Origin: an uncultured Burkholderiales bacterium
GTDB taxonomy: Bacteria; Pseudomonadota; Gammaproteobacteria; Burkholderiales; Burkholderiaceae_D
Assembly: GCA_903836575.1 (NCBI GenBank)
Contig: CAILRJ010000355.1
Span: 1-46,451, forward strand
Length of the DNA stretch: 46,451 nt
Direction of reading: 5' to 3'
Shown: positions 7,605 through 16,015 of the stretch, piece after piece
How positions within the stretch are numbered: the first letter of the stretch is position 1
Layout: each line of letters starts with the position of its first letter
The notes under the pieces: generated by a model
The model's input: only the letters and a program-made list of their open reading frames with translations
Told to the model about the DNA's origin: nothing
Databases searched by the model: none
Translations under genes and position numbers: made by a program

Positions 7605-9863
7605 ATGCCGAACATTCCGCCTGAAAAAAAATCCCGTCGTTACTTCCTGCTCGCCGCCCTTGGTGTAACTGGCGCGCTGACGGTTGGCTGGGGGCTGATG
7701 CCGCCGCGTCAGCGTCAGGAAGGCAGCGAGCCGCTGCCCGTCGTTGATGGGGAAGTCGCGCTTAACGGCTGGATCAAGATCGGTCGTGACGGCACTGTTA
7801 CAGTCGCCATGCACCGTAGCGAAATGGGACAGGGTGTTCATACAGCGCTACCGATGCTGGTGGCCGAAGAGCTTGATGTGCCGCTGTCGATGGTACGCAT
7901 CATGCAGGCGCCGATCGACAAGATTTATGGCAATGTCACTATGCTGGTCGACGGTCTGCCTTTCCATCCGGATGACAACGGACTCGTCAAGCGCAGTGCG
8001 CAGTGGTTGACGGCGAAGGTGGCACGCGAGCTCGGTTTGATGGTCACCGGCGGTTCATCAAGCGTCAAGGATGCATGGGGACCGATGCGAGAAGCCGGTG
8101 CAACGGCGCGCGCGATGCTGGTTGCCGCCGCCGCGCAGCAATGGAAGGTGCCGGATGCGCAGTGCCGGACTGACGCCGGTGTGGTGAGTCATGCGAATGG
8201 CAAGCGCGCGACCTATGGCGAGCTGGTCGAGGCGGCCGTCCACAGCAATCCCGGCAGGATTTCGCTGCGACAGCCGGCGCAATTCAAGCTGATCGGTACG
8301 CCGCAACTCAGGCGCGACTCTGCCCTCAAGGTTGATGGCAGTGCCATCTTTGGACTTGACGTGCGACCACCCGGCATGGTCTATGCCGCAGTCCGGATGT
8401 CGCCGACCCTTGGCGGCAGCGTCGCTCAGTTCGTCGAGAGTGCGGTCAGGGCAATGCCGGGCGTATTGCAGGTGGTGGATTTTTCGGCTGCGGCCGGTGG
8501 TGTAGCCGGCGTTGCCGTGATTGCCAAATCGTTCTGGCAGGCACAGCTGGCGGTCAAGGCGTTGCCGCTGGAGTGGGTTGCCGGTCCGAACGCAGCACTC
8601 AAGACGGCCGACGTATTTGCCGATCTCGTGGCCAAGCTCGAGAGCGAGCCGGGCTATGTTTATCACTCCGCCGGCGACATGGCGTTGGCTGGCAAAGCGA
8701 TCAAGACCTTGCAGGTTGAATACCGCGCGCCGTTCCTGGCGCATGCAGCATTAGAACCGATCAATTGTACGGCCCAGGTTCGTGATGGCAAGGTGACGTT
8801 ATGGGCCCCGACTCAAGTGCCGAGCGTTGCGCTGGCGGCGGCGGCCCGGGTCGCCGGTGTCGACAAGGAGCAGGTGACGGTGCATGTCACTTATCTGGGC
8901 GGTGGCTTTGGTCGCCGGCTCGAAATTGACATGGTCACGCAGGCCGTGGCAATTGCCCTGGCAGCGGCGGGTGCACCGGTACAGGTGATCTGGTCGCGCG
9001 AAGAAGACACCGCCCACGACATGTATCGGCCGGCGGCATTGGCGCGCTTCTCCGCTGCGTTCGACGGTGCCGGTCAGGTCATTGGCTTCGATTGCAAGTC
9101 AGCGTCGGGTTCGATTACGCAGCAGGTACTCAAGCGTACTTTCGGGCTGCCTTCCGGCGGCCCCGACAAGACCACGGTCGAGGGCGAATTCGATTTGCCT
9201 TATGCGTTTCCGAACCAGCGTATTGCACACGTCATTGCGCCAACGCCGGTGCCGCTTGGTTACTGGCGCTCGGTCGGGCACTCGCATAATGCTTTTTTTA
9301 CCGAGAGCTTCATTGATGAAATAGCGCTCGCGGTGGGCAAGGACGAAGTCGACTTCCGGCGCGAGCTACTGAAAAATCATCCGCGACATCTGGCGGTGCT
9401 CGATGCAGCGCTTGCCCAAGCCGGCCCCGTGCCAGCCGGTCACGCGCACGGTGTAGCCCTGCATCAATCGTTTGGCAGCATCGTTGCGGAGGTGGCTGAT
9501 GTGTCGATCAAGGCGCGTACGATCCATGTGCACCGCGTGGTCTGCGCGGTCGATTGCGGTATCGCCGTCAATCCGAATCTGATTGCACAGCAAATGGAGT
9601 CAGCGGTAATTTTTGGACTGAGCGCCGCACTGTTTGGTGAAATTACGCTGGAGAACGGTCAGGTGCAGGAAGATAACTTCAGTAATTATCCTGTCGTACG
9701 GATGCACCAGGCTCCACTGGTGGAAACGGTAATCATCGCCAGCACTGAACCACCGCAGGGCATTGGCGAGCCAGGCGTACCGCCGATTGCACCAGCCGTC
9801 GCGAATGCAATCTTCAAACTGACCGGCACCCGTTTGCGCACTCTGCCACTGCGAATTAGCTGA
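7605..9863 (+). CDS. Molybdopterin-dependent oxidoreductase large subunit, isoquinoline 1-oxidoreductase beta (IorB) type
   Basis: A 752-residue protein of the xanthine dehydrogenase family, IorB / aldehyde dehydrogenase large-subunit type. The N-terminus KKSRRYFLLAALGVTGAL resembles a twin-arginine signal, so export is likely. Molybdenum-cofactor landmarks are HRSEMGQGVHTALPMLVAEELD near residue 70, YLGGGFGRR near 430, GYWRSVGHSHNAFFTESFIDE and the C-terminal GEPGVPPIAPAVANA, which holds the expected catalytic glutamate. The family works with a small [2Fe-2S] subunit and often a cytochrome c, which pass electrons onwards. Neither is next to it here, so partners must be encoded elsewhere or the enzyme is an orphan. 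The substrate is unknown. It ends five bases from the convergent thioredoxin-like gene. Confidence 0.88.
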   Translation: MPNIPPEKKSRRYFLLAALGVTGALTVGWGLMPPRQRQEGSEPLPVVDGEVALNGWIKIGRDGTVTVAMHRSEMGQGVHTALPMLVAEELDVPLSMVRIMQAPIDKIYGNVTMLVDGLPFHPDDNGLVKRSAQWLTAKVARELGLMVTGGSSSVKDAWGPMREAGATARAMLVAAAAQQWKVPDAQCRTDAGVVSHANGKRATYGELVEAAVHSNPGRISLRQPAQFKLIGTPQLRRDSALKVDGSAIFGLDVRPPGMVYAAVRMSPTLGGSVAQFVESAVRAMPGVLQVVDFSAAAGGVAGVAVIAKSFWQAQLAVKALPLEWVAGPNAALKTADVFADLVAKLESEPGYVYHSAGDMALAGKAIKTLQVEYRAPFLAHAALEPINCTAQVRDGKVTLWAPTQVPSVALAAAARVAGVDKEQVTVHVTYLGGGFGRRLEIDMVTQAVAIALAAAGAPVQVIWSREEDTAHDMYRPAALARFSAAFDGAGQVIGFDCKSASGSITQQVLKRTFGLPSGGPDKTTVEGEFDLPYAFPNQRIAHVIAPTPVPLGYWRSVGHSHNAFFTESFIDEIALAVGKDEVDFRRELLKNHPRHLAVLDAALAQAGPVPAGHAHGVALHQSFGSIVAEVADVSIKARTIHVHRVVCAVDCGIAVNPNLIAQQMESAVIFGLSAALFGEITLENGQVQEDNFSNYPVVRMHQAPLVETVIIASTEPPQGIGEPGVPPIAPAVANAIFKLTGTRLRTLPLRIS

Positions 9864-9868
9864 GTGGC

Positions 9869-10285
9869 TCAGTCGGCGGCGTCATCGAGCAGGCGCTGCA
9901 AATGGAAGCGCTGCTCGTGTACGTGGCTGACGGCGAGGTTGGCCAGTTCATTGGCTGGCAGCGCGGCTTGTGCCTGCACCAGCCGGTCGGCCAGTTGCAG
10001 GCCCGGCTGGACACTGCCAAAAAAGGCAACATAGGCATTGCGCTGGACCAGCATGGTCGGAAAATTCTCCACTTCGATATCGCCCAGCAAGTCGGCCTGA
10101 TCTTCGATGTCGATCCACAAGAAGCGTTTGTCGGGATGGCGCACAGCGAGCTCATCGAATTGCGGGCGGTAGTCGCGGCAAACATCGCACCAGGCTGCGC
10201 ACAGGCAGGCTACCAGCAGGTCGTCGCTGCGCAGCCATTCCTGCAACTGGGGAAGGGTGTCGGCGTTCAAGGTCAGGATAGTCAT
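9869..10285 (-). CDS. Thioredoxin family protein with CDVC active site
   Basis: A 138-residue single-domain thioredoxin fold without signal peptide, so cytoplasmic. The active-site loop reads AAWCDVCRDYRPQF, a CxxC dithiol but with Asp-Val in place of the Gly-Pro of classical thioredoxin. Downstream, VENFPTMLV supplies the cis-proline region, so the core fold is complete. The ATG at 10285 gives the natural N-terminus MTILTLNADTLPQLQEWL; the track frame adds seven residues from a non-ATG start. It is convergent with the oxidoreductase gene and divergent from tsaB. The partner is not known; the CxxC change suggests a redox potential unlike that of TrxA. Confidence 0.85.
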   Translation of the reverse strand: MTILTLNADTLPQLQEWLRSDDLLVACLCAAWCDVCRDYRPQFDELAVRHPDKRFLWIDIEDQADLLGDIEVENFPTMLVQRNAYVAFFGSVQPGLQLADRLVQAQAALPANELANLAVSHVHEQRFHLQRLLDDAAD

Positions 10286-10415
10286 GGAGCGAAGGGCGAA
10301 TAGCAAAAAACACTATCGTAATGCATGTCGCTACTTTTTCACCAGCGTGCAGGGCAGGAGCGTGCATTTTAGCGATTCAACTGATCTCGTCACTGCGCGC
10401 GGTAAAATACGCTTC

Positions 10416-11114
10416 ATGCCCACCATTCTCGCCATCGAAACCTCTTCCGAGTCCGCCTCCGTAGCCCTGTTGCACGGTTCTACTATCCTGAGCCGTCTGG
10501 CCAGTGGCTCGCAAACGCACTCACACACTCTGTTGCCGATGGTGCAGCTTGTGCTGCGGGAAGCCGGGCTTGGTCTGGCCGATTGCGCAGCCATTGCCTT
10601 TGGCGCTGGTCCGGGTTCCTTTACCGGCGTACGTACCGCATGCGGTGTTGCGCAAGGTCTGGCGTTCGGCGCTGATCGCCCGGTTGTCGCAATCAGTACG
10701 CTCGAAGCAATGGCGCTCGCCTGCCACGAACAAACCGGCGCCAGCGCAGTATTGGCGATGCTCGATGCCAGGATGGGTGAAGTGTATTGGGCACAATATC
10801 GCTTTACGCCGTCGCTCGAGATCGTTATTGCACCTTGCCTGTCAGCGCCCGACAATGTCTTGCCGGCCGGTGCCGTTACGGCTTGCGGTAATGGTGTGTC
10901 CGCTTATGCCGCGCAATTCGCCAGTCGCCTTTTTATGCAGGATGCCCGTGCGGATCTGATGCCGCACGCAGTCCAAGTAGCGTCGCTGGCGAGGTTGGCG
11001 CTGGCAGCCGGATCGCAAGTGGCTGCCCGGGATGCCCAACCCATTTATTTGCGTAACAAGATTGCTCTGACGACTGCTGAGCGGTTATTGAAAAGCCAGC
11101 AGGTTACGGCATGA
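10416..11114 (+). CDS. tsaB: tRNA threonylcarbamoyladenosine biosynthesis protein TsaB
   Basis: A 232-residue TsaB (YeaZ). It is an ASKHA-fold protein that partners TsaD and TsaE in making the universal t6A37 modification on ANN-decoding tRNAs. The N-terminus MPTILAIETSSESASVALL and the region FGAGPGSFTGVRTACGVAQGLAFG are diagnostic. The track start at 10257 adds 53 unrelated residues overlapping the divergent gene; the ATG at 10416 is the family start. Its stop overlaps the rimI start (ATGA), opening a tightly coupled tsaB-rimI-udg run that is common in Burkholderiales. Confidence 0.95.
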   Translation: MPTILAIETSSESASVALLHGSTILSRLASGSQTHSHTLLPMVQLVLREAGLGLADCAAIAFGAGPGSFTGVRTACGVAQGLAFGADRPVVAISTLEAMALACHEQTGASAVLAMLDARMGEVYWAQYRFTPSLEIVIAPCLSAPDNVLPAGAVTACGNGVSAYAAQFASRLFMQDARADLMPHAVQVASLARLALAAGSQVAARDAQPIYLRNKIALTTAERLLKSQQVTA

Positions 11115-11602
11115 ATCTGGAAACGCAGCCGATGCGGATGCCGGACCAGCATCCGTCACTGCAGTTTCGACGGATGACCGAACAGGACCTCGATGAAGTC
11201 GTGGCGATCGAAGAAAAAGTCTATCCGCATCCTTGGTCGCGTGGCAATTTTGTTGATTCGATCCGTAGTGATTATCAGGCTTGGGTACTGCAAGACGGAC
11301 GGGGTAGTTTGCTCGGTTATTTCCTGTTGATGTTTGCGGTCGACGAAGTGCATTTGCTTAATATTTCGGTGCGAGGTGACATGCATGGACGCGGCCTCGG
11401 TCGTTACCAATTGCAGAAAATCGTCGCGTTGGGACAGCAGGAGGGGATGTTGTCGGTATTGCTGGAAGTACGACCGTCGAATTTGCGTGCTCTGGAGGTC
11501 TACGAACGCTATGGTTTCATGCGAATCGGATGTCGTAAAAATTACTATCCGGCCGGTATCGGTGGTCGCGAGGATGCGATCGTGATGCGGTTGACGCCAT
11601 GA
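11111..11602 (+). CDS. rimI: Ribosomal protein S18-alanine N-acetyltransferase RimI
   Basis: A 163-residue GNAT acetyltransferase of RimI type, which acetylates the N-terminal alanine of ribosomal protein S18. The acetyl-CoA site is visible in VHLLNISVRGDMHGRGLGRYQLQ, followed by LLEVRPSNLRALEVYERYGFMRIGCRKNYYP, which is strongly RimI-like. It starts within the tsaB stop and its own stop overlaps the next start (ATGA), so the three genes are translationally coupled. The first ~20 residues are a short extension before the domain begins. Confidence 0.94.
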   Translation: MNLETQPMRMPDQHPSLQFRRMTEQDLDEVVAIEEKVYPHPWSRGNFVDSIRSDYQAWVLQDGRGSLLGYFLLMFAVDEVHLLNISVRGDMHGRGLGRYQLQKIVALGQQEGMLSVLLEVRPSNLRALEVYERYGFMRIGCRKNYYPAGIGGREDAIVMRLTP

Positions 11603-12522
11603 CGTCAGCAGACGCGGGCATGGTGCGGCGTGCCAGATTCTTGCATGAACTGGGTATTGGTCCTGTCTGGGTACAACGATATGGGCATGTGCAGAAATCA
11701 CCCGTTGAGGGGCTATCGGATGTGCCATCCCGGATCACTGCAGCGGCGCCAGTGGAGCCGCTGCCATCTGTCGTGATGGTTGCGGCACCGGTTATTGACA
11801 AACAGGAAAAAATTGCTTCGGCATGGGACGATGTGTCAGTGCCAGTGCCAGTGCCAGTCCGTGCGGGCATTGCCGCCGCGTCCGCTCCGCCGGTCCTTGC
11901 CTTAGCCAGTGATGACGGTGTTGCCGCCATCGCCAGCATGTCGTGGCAAGAACTCGACATTGCCGTCACCAACTGTACCCGCTGCCCGCTTTGCAAAAAC
12001 CGCAAGCAGGCGGTGCTCGGTACAGGTGACCAAAAAGCTGGCTGGTTGTTTGTCGGCGAGGGTCCGGGTTCCGTCGAGGATCAGAAGGGCGAGCCGTTCG
12101 TCGGTCCGGCGGGCAAACTGCTCGACAGCATGTTGCTGGCGCTTGACTTGCGCCGCGGCGAAAACAGCTACCTGTCTAATGCAGTCAAATGTCGTCCGGT
12201 AGATGCCGACGGCAAGGACCGGCCGCCAACCGCCGTTGAAAGCGCGGCCTGCCGCCCCTACCTGGAACGCCAGATCACTTTGCTCAAGCCCGCTGTTATC
12301 GTTGCGCTTGGGAAAGTTGCTGCTTTGTCGCTGCTCGGCGGCGATCCGAAAATCGCTGTCGCGGCCTTGCGGGAACATACGCACCGTTATGGCAGCATCC
12401 CTGTCGTAGTCACTTATCATCCGGCCTACCTGCTGCGCAAACCGCTGGACAAGGCCAAGTCGTGGCGCGACCTGTGTCTGGCTGCGCAGGCCTATGCCAG
12501 CGAAGGAAAACTTGCAATCTGA
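11599..12522 (+). CDS. Family 4 uracil-DNA glycosylase
   Basis: A 307-residue iron-sulfur uracil-DNA glycosylase, family 4, which removes uracil from DNA. The conserved core starts near residue 130 with CTRCPLCKNRKQAVLGTG, then GEGPGSVEDQKGEPFVGPAGKLLD (motif 1), NAVKCRP and the C-terminal TYHPAYLLR (motif 2 histidine). The cysteines fit the family 4Fe-4S site. The N-terminal ~120 residues are a low-complexity Ala/Val/Pro-rich tail of unknown role, including VPVPVPV encoded by tandem TGCCAG units around 11838-11858. The gene overlaps rimI by four bases and the DUF1853 gene at its end. Confidence 0.92.
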   Translation: MTSADAGMVRRARFLHELGIGPVWVQRYGHVQKSPVEGLSDVPSRITAAAPVEPLPSVVMVAAPVIDKQEKIASAWDDVSVPVPVPVRAGIAAASAPPVLALASDDGVAAIASMSWQELDIAVTNCTRCPLCKNRKQAVLGTGDQKAGWLFVGEGPGSVEDQKGEPFVGPAGKLLDSMLLALDLRRGENSYLSNAVKCRPVDADGKDRPPTAVESAACRPYLERQITLLKPAVIVALGKVAALSLLGGDPKIAVAALREHTHRYGSIPVVVTYHPAYLLRKPLDKAKSWRDLCLAAQAYASEGKLAI

Positions 12523-13465
12523 CCCATTTCAGGCAGTTTTTCATGCGCGCTGGGCAGGCTTGCGCGACCCCCACGTGCGTGCTCTGGCCTGGCTGCTGGA
12601 TGCGCCCGATCTACTCGATCCTGCCGCTACGCAATGGGATGGCAAGATTGCCTCGCTGACGCCGGCTTCCGATCTCGCTGTGTGGTTGACAGTGCTCGAT
12701 GGCGCACCGGAAAATTTGCATGCGTTTCTGATGCTGCGTCCGTATGAGCGGCTTGGGCGATATGCCGAAAAACTGCTGGCATTTTATTTTTTACGGCAAG
12801 GCATGCTGGTAGCGCACGGCGTGCAAGTACATTCTGGAAAAAATCAGACGATCGGTGAATTCGATTACTTGTTGCAGAATGCCGGACAGTTTCAACACTG
12901 GGAATTCGCGACCAAGTTATACCTGCTCGAAGGCAGTGCCGATGGCGACTATTTTGTCGGACCCAACCTGGCCGATACGCTAGGAACTAAAATGCGCAAG
13001 ATCCTCGAGCGTCAGCTTGCACTCGGCCAGCATCCGGATGCCCAAATGCATTTGCCGGCACCGATTGAACGGGCTTGCGCATTGATCAAGGGATGGCTGT
13101 TTTATCACGGTAACGATCAGGCTTCGCAGGCGCTCGGCGTGCGATCAGACCACTGCCGCGGCTTCTGGTGCGCGCAGGCTGATGCCGGCCGGTTGGACGC
13201 CGAATGTTATGTGTTGTTGCCGAGATTGTCGTGGCTGGCACCGCTGCAGATCGAGAGCGACCAGACCGTAGGCAAGGCCGCGATGACTGCCGCACTTCAA
13301 ACGCACTTCGCGCAGACTTCGATGCCGGTATTGGTCTCGCTGTTGCGTTTTGTCGATGGCATCGCGCAGGAAACCAGGCGTGGCTTTGTCGTGCCGGACG
13401 ACTGGCGCGAACGTGCCGGCCAGCGCGCGCAGCGTGCCTTCATCGCCAGTCACAGCCGGCCCTAA
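12494..13465 (+). CDS. DUF1853 family protein
   Basis: A 323-residue protein of the DUF1853 family, recognised from LRDPHVRALAWLLDAPDLLD at the N-terminus and LGRYAEKLLAFYFLRQG...VHSGKNQTIGEFDYLLQ, followed by HWEFATKLYLL. The spacing of G-E-F-D and W-E-x-x-x-K resembles a PD-(D/E)xK nuclease core; this is my reading and not established. It overlaps the glycosylase gene by 29 bases if the ATG at 12494 is used. A TTG at 12512 has a better Shine-Dalgarno sequence (AAGGA at 12503-12507) and would shorten it by six residues. Its position after a uracil-DNA glycosylase would fit DNA repair, but that is only context. Confidence 0.85.
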   Translation: MPAKENLQSDPFQAVFHARWAGLRDPHVRALAWLLDAPDLLDPAATQWDGKIASLTPASDLAVWLTVLDGAPENLHAFLMLRPYERLGRYAEKLLAFYFLRQGMLVAHGVQVHSGKNQTIGEFDYLLQNAGQFQHWEFATKLYLLEGSADGDYFVGPNLADTLGTKMRKILERQLALGQHPDAQMHLPAPIERACALIKGWLFYHGNDQASQALGVRSDHCRGFWCAQADAGRLDAECYVLLPRLSWLAPLQIESDQTVGKAAMTAALQTHFAQTSMPVLVSLLRFVDGIAQETRRGFVVPDDWRERAGQRAQRAFIASHSRP

Positions 13466-13469
13466 CTGT

Positions 13470-14738
13470 TTAATGCTTGTGTTCGCCGATCAGCGCCAGT
13501 GAGTCAAATTCCTGTTGGTTGCGTTTGTGCTTGCGCATGACAACCAGCATCATGGAAGAGACGAAAAAGCCAAACATAAAGATGACAATGTTCACGTTCA
13601 GGTTCATTTTTATCATGATCGCATAGAGCACCAGCATGCCCAGTACCGACAGGTTTTCATTAAAGTTCTGGACAGCAATCGAGTGACCGGCACTCATCAG
13701 GACATGACCGCGATGTTGGAGCAGGGCATTCATCGGTACCACGAAATATCCCGACATCGCACCGATCAGGATCAGCAACGGATAGGCAACCCAGACAGTC
13801 GTCACCATCGTCATCGAGATCACCACCAGTCCCATCGCGACGCCCAGCGGCATCACCGACAGAGATTTTTTCAGCGGCACGAAGCGCGCCGCAGCGACGG
13901 CGCCGATCGCCACGCCAACAGCGACCACTCCTTGCAGGATTGCTGCGCGGTCGAGCGGAATATGCAGTGATTTTTCAGCCCATTTCAGGACGATGAATTG
14001 CAGCGTCGCGCCGGCACCCCAGAACAAGGTAGTTACCCCGAGCGAAATCTGGCCCAGCTTGTCTTTCCAGAGCGTCTTGTAGCAGTGTGAAAAATCAACA
14101 ATCAGGCGCAGCGGATTGCGCTGTTGATGCGCGTAACGTGCACCAGTGTCAGGAATTTTAAGGTTAAATGCGGCGGCTAGAAGATACGACAGTGCAATGA
14201 CCGACAGCGCGGCTTCCATCGGCGTATCAACACCGGTATCGATGAGTGGCATGTCGAACTGCAGCAGTGTGGCGGCGATCGTGGGATTGACCAGCGATCC
14301 GCCGAGTACCGTGCCGAAAATGATGGAGGCGATCGTTAGTCCTTCGATCCAGCCGTTGGCGGCCACCAGTCGTTCCGCCGGCAGCAGTTCGGTCATGATG
14401 CCGTACTTGGCTGGTGAATACGCCGCTGCACCGATGCCAACTACTGCGTACGAGATGAGTGGATGCACGTGTAAAAACATCAGGCTGCAGCCAAAGACCT
14501 TGACAAGGTTGGTGATGAACATTACCCGTCCCTTGGGCATGGCATCGGCAAACGCTCCGACAAAGGCCGCCAGCAAGATGTAGGAGAGTGCAAAAAACAA
14601 CTTCAACAATGGTGTCATCCATTGCGGTGAATGCATCTCCGCAAGAAGCGCGATCGCGGCTATCAGTAACGCGTTGTCGGCCAGCGAGGAAAAAAACTGC
14701 GCTGCCATGATGGTGTAAAAACCGCGATTCATACGCAT
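13470..14738 (-). CDS. lplT: Lysophospholipid transporter LplT
   Basis: A 422-residue major-facilitator protein with about twelve membrane helices, of the LplT family. LplT flips lysophosphatidylethanolamine across the inner membrane so that it can be re-acylated. Landmarks are MNRGFYTIMAAQFFSSLADNALLIAAIALL at the N-terminus, GRVMFITNLVKVFGC and AAYSPAKYGIMTELLPAERLVAANGWIEGLT. The acyltransferase Aas, which is often beside or fused to it, is not present here. It converges with the DUF1853 gene with four bases between and is divergent from alr. Confidence 0.93.
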   Translation of the reverse strand: MRMNRGFYTIMAAQFFSSLADNALLIAAIALLAEMHSPQWMTPLLKLFFALSYILLAAFVGAFADAMPKGRVMFITNLVKVFGCSLMFLHVHPLISYAVVGIGAAAYSPAKYGIMTELLPAERLVAANGWIEGLTIASIIFGTVLGGSLVNPTIAATLLQFDMPLIDTGVDTPMEAALSVIALSYLLAAAFNLKIPDTGARYAHQQRNPLRLIVDFSHCYKTLWKDKLGQISLGVTTLFWGAGATLQFIVLKWAEKSLHIPLDRAAILQGVVAVGVAIGAVAAARFVPLKKSLSVMPLGVAMGLVVISMTMVTTVWVAYPLLILIGAMSGYFVVPMNALLQHRGHVLMSAGHSIAVQNFNENLSVLGMLVLYAIMIKMNLNVNIVIFMFGFFVSSMMLVVMRKHKRNQQEFDSLALIGEHKH

Positions 14739-14910
14739 GCTGGGGTTGCTATGGTGGTGATGTCGGCTTGCTTTATACCATGAAAATATCTGGCAACTCT
14801 GAATTTGCGGCGGTGTTGGAGAGGGGCGCTCCGGTAAAATGAACCGTGTTTATTCAAGCGCTAGAAAACCCTCTTTTATTCGGCCTTTTTTACTACTCTT
14901 TATCGGAACT

Positions 14911-15996
14911 ATGCCTAGACCACTTGTCGTCATTATTGATATTCCTGCATTGCAGCATAATTTGTCCGTAGCACGACGACGTATGCCTGCGGCGACTACC
15001 TGGGCAGTAGTCAAGGCGAATGCTTATGGTCATGGCCTGGAGCGTGGCATGCGAGCGTTCGGTGCCGCCGACGGTCTGGCGCTGATCGAGCCCGAAGCGG
15101 CGGTTGCCTTGCGTGAGCTTGGCTGGCAGAAGCCGATTCTTCTGCTTGAAGGCTGTTTTGACCAGAGCGATTTCAGGCTTGCCGCGCAGCACAAATTTGA
15201 AGTGACCATTCATTGTCCGCAGCAAATAGGCTGGCTTGAGAAAACCCGTTTCGACGCGCCAGTCAATGTCCACCTGAAAATGAATAGCGGCATGAATCGG
15301 CTCGGCTTCATGCCACAGGATTTTGCCGCGGCTTATCAGCGTCTGCGTGGCAACCCCCAAGTGGGAACTATTGCGTTGATGACCCACTTCGCCAACGCCG
15401 ATGCGGCTGACAATCCAGGTCTGCCACTGGCTGAACAAGTGCGCCGATTCGAGTTCGGTAGCGCAGGGCTTGAGGCTCCATGGAATATTTCGAATTCCGC
15501 CGCCACACTGCTGCATGCCGATATGCGTAGTCATCAGGTCCGTCCCGGCATCATGCTCTACGGCGGTAGTCCCGGCGCGCACAAGACGTCGCCGGCAGGT
15601 GCCTTCGGCTTGCGTTCGGCGATGACGTTGCAGAGCGAATTGATTGGTATCCAGCAAATCCATCCCGGCGATGCTGTTGGCTACGGTAGCCGTTTTATCG
15701 CGGACGTACCGATGACGATCGGCGTGGTCGCCTGCGGATATGCCGATGGCTATCCGCGTCATGCACCGGGCGGTACCCCGGTGCTGGTTGACGGAGTTCG
15801 TACTCGGCTGGTAGGGAATATCTCGATGGATATGATGACCGTCGATCTGACGGCGATCCCCACGGCGCATCATGGCAGTTGCGTCACGCTGTGGGGTGAC
15901 GGTTTGCCGATCGACGAAGTGGCGGAGGCCGCCGGTACCATCGGTTATGAATTGATGTGTGCCATCGCCCCGCGCGTGCGTGTCACTGAACGATAG
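14911..15996 (+). CDS. alr: Alanine racemase
   Basis: A 361-residue PLP-dependent alanine racemase, which makes D-alanine for peptidoglycan. The PLP lysine lies in WAVVKANAYGHG (about residue 36), the second catalytic residue in AVGYGSRF (Tyr), with NSGMNRLGF and SNSAATLLH also typical. The track start at 14839 adds 24 residues; the ATG at 14911, preceded by CGGAAC, gives the family N-terminus MPRPLVVIIDIPALQHNL. It is divergent from lplT and 19 bases ahead of radA, so alr and radA are probably one transcript. Confidence 0.95.
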   Translation: MPRPLVVIIDIPALQHNLSVARRRMPAATTWAVVKANAYGHGLERGMRAFGAADGLALIEPEAAVALRELGWQKPILLLEGCFDQSDFRLAAQHKFEVTIHCPQQIGWLEKTRFDAPVNVHLKMNSGMNRLGFMPQDFAAAYQRLRGNPQVGTIALMTHFANADAADNPGLPLAEQVRRFEFGSAGLEAPWNISNSAATLLHADMRSHQVRPGIMLYGGSPGAHKTSPAGAFGLRSAMTLQSELIGIQQIHPGDAVGYGSRFIADVPMTIGVVACGYADGYPRHAPGGTPVLVDGVRTRLVGNISMDMMTVDLTAIPTAHHGSCVTLWGDGLPIDEVAEAAGTIGYELMCAIAPRVRVTER

Positions 15997-16015
15997 ATTT
16001 TTTAATACAGGTCCC

